Positions 6,452-8,618 of a DNA stretch of 8,618 bases are shown piece by piece; positions within the stretch are counted from its first letter, which is position 1, and each line of letters opens with the position of its first letter. Under the pieces are notes generated by a model. It was not told the DNA's origin, made no database searches, and saw only the letters and a program-made list of their open reading frames with translations. The stretch is from assembly GCA_012798185.1 (NCBI GenBank), contig JAAZNS010000336.1:1-8618 (forward strand). Reading direction: 5' to 3'. Source of the stretch: Chloroflexota bacterium (GTDB lineage: Bacteria; Chloroflexota; Anaerolineae; Anaerolineales; UBA4823). The position numbers were made by a program, and so were the translations under genes.

Positions 6452-8257
6452 ATGGCGAAACATAAAATGAAAATTATTATACGACAAATCACCCTGGTGA
6501 TAATTTTAGGGTTGATATTTTCTCTCGCCAGTTCCCCTGCAGGCGCAGTTTCATATGGCAGCAGTGAAGGGCAATATATTGTTTCGGGTTATGATCTCGA
6601 TCAAGTGATATTTTTGGTTGAGAAATATAACGGGAAAGTAACATCGCAATTGGAAATCATTAATGGGGTGGCGGCTATTCTTCCCGAAGATTCAATTGCC
6701 CTCCTGAAGGCTGAGCCGGGAATTATCTCAGTATATCAGAATGCCATTGTCCAAACGACAGGCAAACCCTACTGGTATTGGAATCCAGCCACGGATTATG
6801 TCGATGTAACCGGGTCGGATTTGGTATGGAGTGAAGGAAATTACGGCAAGGGCGTAACAGTTGCCATTGTAGATACCGGAATCGGATGGATACCAGGTCT
6901 TTTTAAAGGAATTGATGGGCGATTAAATGCTCGCATTGTTGCCTGGAAAGATTTTGTGGATAAAACCCGAATTCCCTTCGATCCCAACGGGCATGGCTCA
7001 CACATCGCCGGCATCATCGCCAATACTGATATCGGCTCGGATTTCGAGTGGAATGGGGTCGCACCGGGAGTTCAGTTGGTGGGTGTTCGCGTATTGAATC
7101 ATGAGGGATTCGGTACCTATGAACAGGTGATTAAAGGCATTGACTGGGTGGTGAAAAATAAAGATAAATATAACGTTCGGGTAATGAATTTATCTCTGGT
7201 ATCCACGGCAACATCTCCTTATTGGTCAGATCCGCTAAATCAGGCGGTTATGGCAGCCTGGTCAAAAGGGATCGTGGTGGTTGTTGCGGCCGGAAACGGT
7301 GGTTCAGCGCCGATGACAATTGGTGTTCCAGGCAATAATCCATATGCCATTACCGTCGGCGCGTTCACCGATAATCATACGCCCGCGAATTGGAACGACG
7401 ACTATATCACGCCGTTTTCAGCCGCCGGCCCAACCCTGGATGGATTTGTAAAACCAGATTTGGTTGCGCCTGGCGCACATATGGTTTCAACAATGATGCC
7501 CTATAGTTATATTGCCATGAAACATCAGGCAAATAAAGTGGGAGCAAATTATTTTTCAATGGCTGGCACCTCGCAGGCTGCTGCGGTAGTTTCAGGGATT
7601 TCTGCATTGATGCTAAGCCAACATCCCGAATTATCTCCCAACCAGGTGAAATATCGATTAATGTATACTGCCCTACCCTGGATAGATATTAATTCAACTG
7701 AAGCGTTATACAGCATATGGCAGCAGGGCACAGGCAGAGTGAATGCAGTCGATGCAGTATCAGCTGACCTTATTGGCGAAGCAAATGCCGGAATGGATAT
7801 CAATGCTGATCTAGCAGGGCAAGTTCATTACGAAGGTTATTCATATTATGATGAAACCACAGGTAAATACCGGCTGCGAGGTGACTTTACCGATTGGGAT
7901 GGAAAATACTGGGCTTGGGATGGGGGTTTTGGCGCCTGGAGCGGCGGTTTTGGTGCCTGGAGCGGCGGTTTCGGTGCCTGGAGCGGCGGTTTCGGTGCTT
8001 GGAGCGGCGGTTTCGGTGCTTGGAGCGGCGGTTTTGGCGCCTGGAGCGGCGGCTTTGGTGCCTGGAGCGGCGGTTTTGGCGCCTGGAGCGGCGGCTTTGG
8101 TGCCTGGAGCGGTGGCTTTGGTGCCTGGTCGGGCAGTGAACCATGGGCAGAAACAGGGCAGGCTGACCCGGCGTTTGTGCAGAATTTCTTGTCTGGACAG
8201 CCGGTAAATCCCCGCACAGCTTCTACGGCTGTTGGAATTTGGGTAGAAGAACCTTAA
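6452..8257 (+). CDS. Secreted subtilisin-like (S8) serine protease with C-terminal GGFGAWS repeats
   Basis: This is a predicted extracellular endopeptidase of 601 residues. It has a Sec signal peptide (basic N-terminus, hydrophobic core about 8-26, likely cleavage after AGA at 30-32). An inhibitor-I9-like propeptide follows (about 40-100, QYIVSGYDLDQVIF to GIISVYQN). The peptidase domain (about 115-435) carries the full catalytic set: Asp141 in AIVDTGIG, His181 in NGHGSHIAG, oxyanion-hole Asn282 in AAGNGG, and Ser374 in AGTSQAAAVVSG. The usual GTSMAxP motif is altered: Gln replaces Met and the Pro is absent. Residues 436-490 form a linker ending in a degenerate repeat (GKYWAWD). Ten identical heptads GGFGAWS occupy 491-560, and a 41-residue tail ends IWVEEP. 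I see no LPXTG, PPC domain or other known sorting signal. Expression appears to be controlled by the upstream cyclic di-GMP riboswitch and terminator. The substrate is unknown; scavenging of external protein, or processing of surface adhesins, are both possible. Confidence 0.93.
   Translation: MAKHKMKIIIRQITLVIILGLIFSLASSPAGAVSYGSSEGQYIVSGYDLDQVIFLVEKYNGKVTSQLEIINGVAAILPEDSIALLKAEPGIISVYQNAIVQTTGKPYWYWNPATDYVDVTGSDLVWSEGNYGKGVTVAIVDTGIGWIPGLFKGIDGRLNARIVAWKDFVDKTRIPFDPNGHGSHIAGIIANTDIGSDFEWNGVAPGVQLVGVRVLNHEGFGTYEQVIKGIDWVVKNKDKYNVRVMNLSLVSTATSPYWSDPLNQAVMAAWSKGIVVVVAAGNGGSAPMTIGVPGNNPYAITVGAFTDNHTPANWNDDYITPFSAAGPTLDGFVKPDLVAPGAHMVSTMMPYSYIAMKHQANKVGANYFSMAGTSQAAAVVSGISALMLSQHPELSPNQVKYRLMYTALPWIDINSTEALYSIWQQGTGRVNAVDAVSADLIGEANAGMDINADLAGQVHYEGYSYYDETTGKYRLRGDFTDWDGKYWAWDGGFGAWSGGFGAWSGGFGAWSGGFGAWSGGFGAWSGGFGAWSGGFGAWSGGFGAWSGGFGAWSGGFGAWSGSEPWAETGQADPAFVQNFLSGQPVNPRTASTAVGIWVEEP
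7922..8131 (+). repeat. Ten tandem 21-bp repeats encoding GGFGAWS
   Basis: Ten in-frame 21-base units encode exactly the same heptad with no amino-acid change. They differ only at silent positions: Gly GGG/GGC/GGT, Phe TTT/TTC, Ala GCC/GCT, and TCG for the last Ser. Units 4 and 5 (7985-8005, 8006-8026) are identical. The pair 6+7 (8027-8068) is identical to the pair 8+9 (8069-8110), which indicates a recent 42-base duplication. A diverged unit, GKYWAWD, directly precedes the array. Confidence 0.95.
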
Positions 8258-8618
8258 TTAATATTCTTAACCGCCCATTTATTAGATCTTTCACATCCAG
8301 AATTGATGGGGGAAGGTTAATGCTCAGGCTGGTTCTGAGCAATATCCCCGAGCGTAGCGAAGGAAGGCATTAATCCACAGTCAACTTTACAAACCCTTCG
8401 CTTCGCTCTGGGTGGAGGACTCTTCATAAGTAAGTAGTATAAAAATAATCTAACTAGCGGCCTGCCCCAAATAAATCTTTATTATGATATTTTTTATTAC
8501 CCTCTACTCTTAATCCCTTCTTCTGTAAAGGGAGAAATTGCGACTAGCAGGCATCCCTTGTGAAATTGCGTGAAATGACTTCACCACGAAGGATGAAAAA
8601 ATCTTTATCTTCAGATCA
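8258..8618. other. Intergenic region downstream of the protease, no gene recognised
   Basis: No convincing coding region is seen on either strand. It contains a small hairpin (GCTCAG 8322-8327 with CTGAGC 8335-8340) without a T-tract, the larger inverted repeat at 8346-8412, and a weak CCCTT/AAGGG hairpin around 8516-8532. No typical intrinsic terminator follows the protease stop. An ATG at 8593 near the window edge is too short to judge. Confidence 0.6.
8346..8412. repeat. Imperfect 18-bp inverted repeat, REP-like
   Basis: The left arm (8346-8363, CCCCGAGCGTAGCGAAGG) pairs with the right arm (8395-8412, CCTTCGCTTCGCTCTGGG) at 16 of 18 positions; the mismatches are T8355/T8403 and C8349/T8409. 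The arms enclose 31 bases. The GAGCGTAGCGAAGG core resembles short palindromic intergenic repeats that are dispersed in many bacterial genomes. Copy number cannot be seen here. There is no T-tract, so a simple terminator is less likely. Confidence 0.55.

Noticed and set aside
7922..8131. CRISPR-like array
   Set aside because: The units are contiguous 21-mers without unique spacers and are in frame inside a protease gene.
7846..8217. Long ORFs on both strands and in other frames across the 21-bp repeat
   Set aside because: They are artefacts of an in-frame tandem repeat that keeps all frames open, and their products are low-complexity (for example QAPKPPL repeats).
8593..8618. Possible gene start (ATG AAA AAA TCT) at the right edge
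   Set aside because: Only a few codons are visible, and the GAAGG before it directly abuts the ATG, so spacing is wrong for a ribosome binding site.

Overview
The window looks like a chromosomal segment from an anaerobic, peptide- or amino-acid-fermenting bacterium of moderate GC content. Chloroflexota, class Anaerolineae, is the most likely group. This rests on family resemblance: a VorB-type ferredoxin oxidoreductase, PPDK, a lipoprotein with a Pro/Thr-rich linker, and a secreted subtilase with Gly/Trp-rich repeats. No rRNA or other taxonomic marker is present, so the assignment is an inference.

Layout. Positions 1-2269 hold three tightly spaced plus-strand genes for a 2-oxoacid:ferredoxin oxidoreductase: alpha (5' end outside the window), TPP-binding beta, and gamma. 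A proline/threonine-rich lipoprotein follows after 37 bases (2307-2972) and may be part of the same transcript. A perfect 11-bp hairpin (3009-3036), with its T-tract on the minus strand, separates this group from the convergent pyruvate phosphate dikinase gene (3088-5856, minus). An AT-rich divergent intergenic region (5857-6451) holds the ppdK leader, including a possible 24-codon upstream ORF. It also holds a complete control region for the rightward gene: a sigma70-type promoter (6217-6245), a class I cyclic di-GMP (GEMM-I) riboswitch (about 6252-6342), and an intrinsic terminator (6366-6396). That gene (6452-8257) encodes a secreted S8 subtilisin-like protease with a propeptide, a complete catalytic set and ten perfect GGFGAWS heptads near its C-terminus. 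The last 360 bases show no gene but contain an imperfect 18-bp inverted repeat.

How it fits together. The most interesting system is the second-messenger-controlled protease. The 3' strand of riboswitch helix P1 can alternatively pair with the 5' arm of the terminator. This predicts that cyclic di-GMP binding favours termination, so the protease would be made when the messenger is low. The rest is consistent with a protein-degrading fermenter: extracellular proteolysis, ferredoxin-linked oxidation of amino-acid-derived 2-oxoacids to acyl-CoA, and PPDK linking pyruvate and PEP. That metabolic link is an inference from gene content; nothing in the sequence shows shared regulation.
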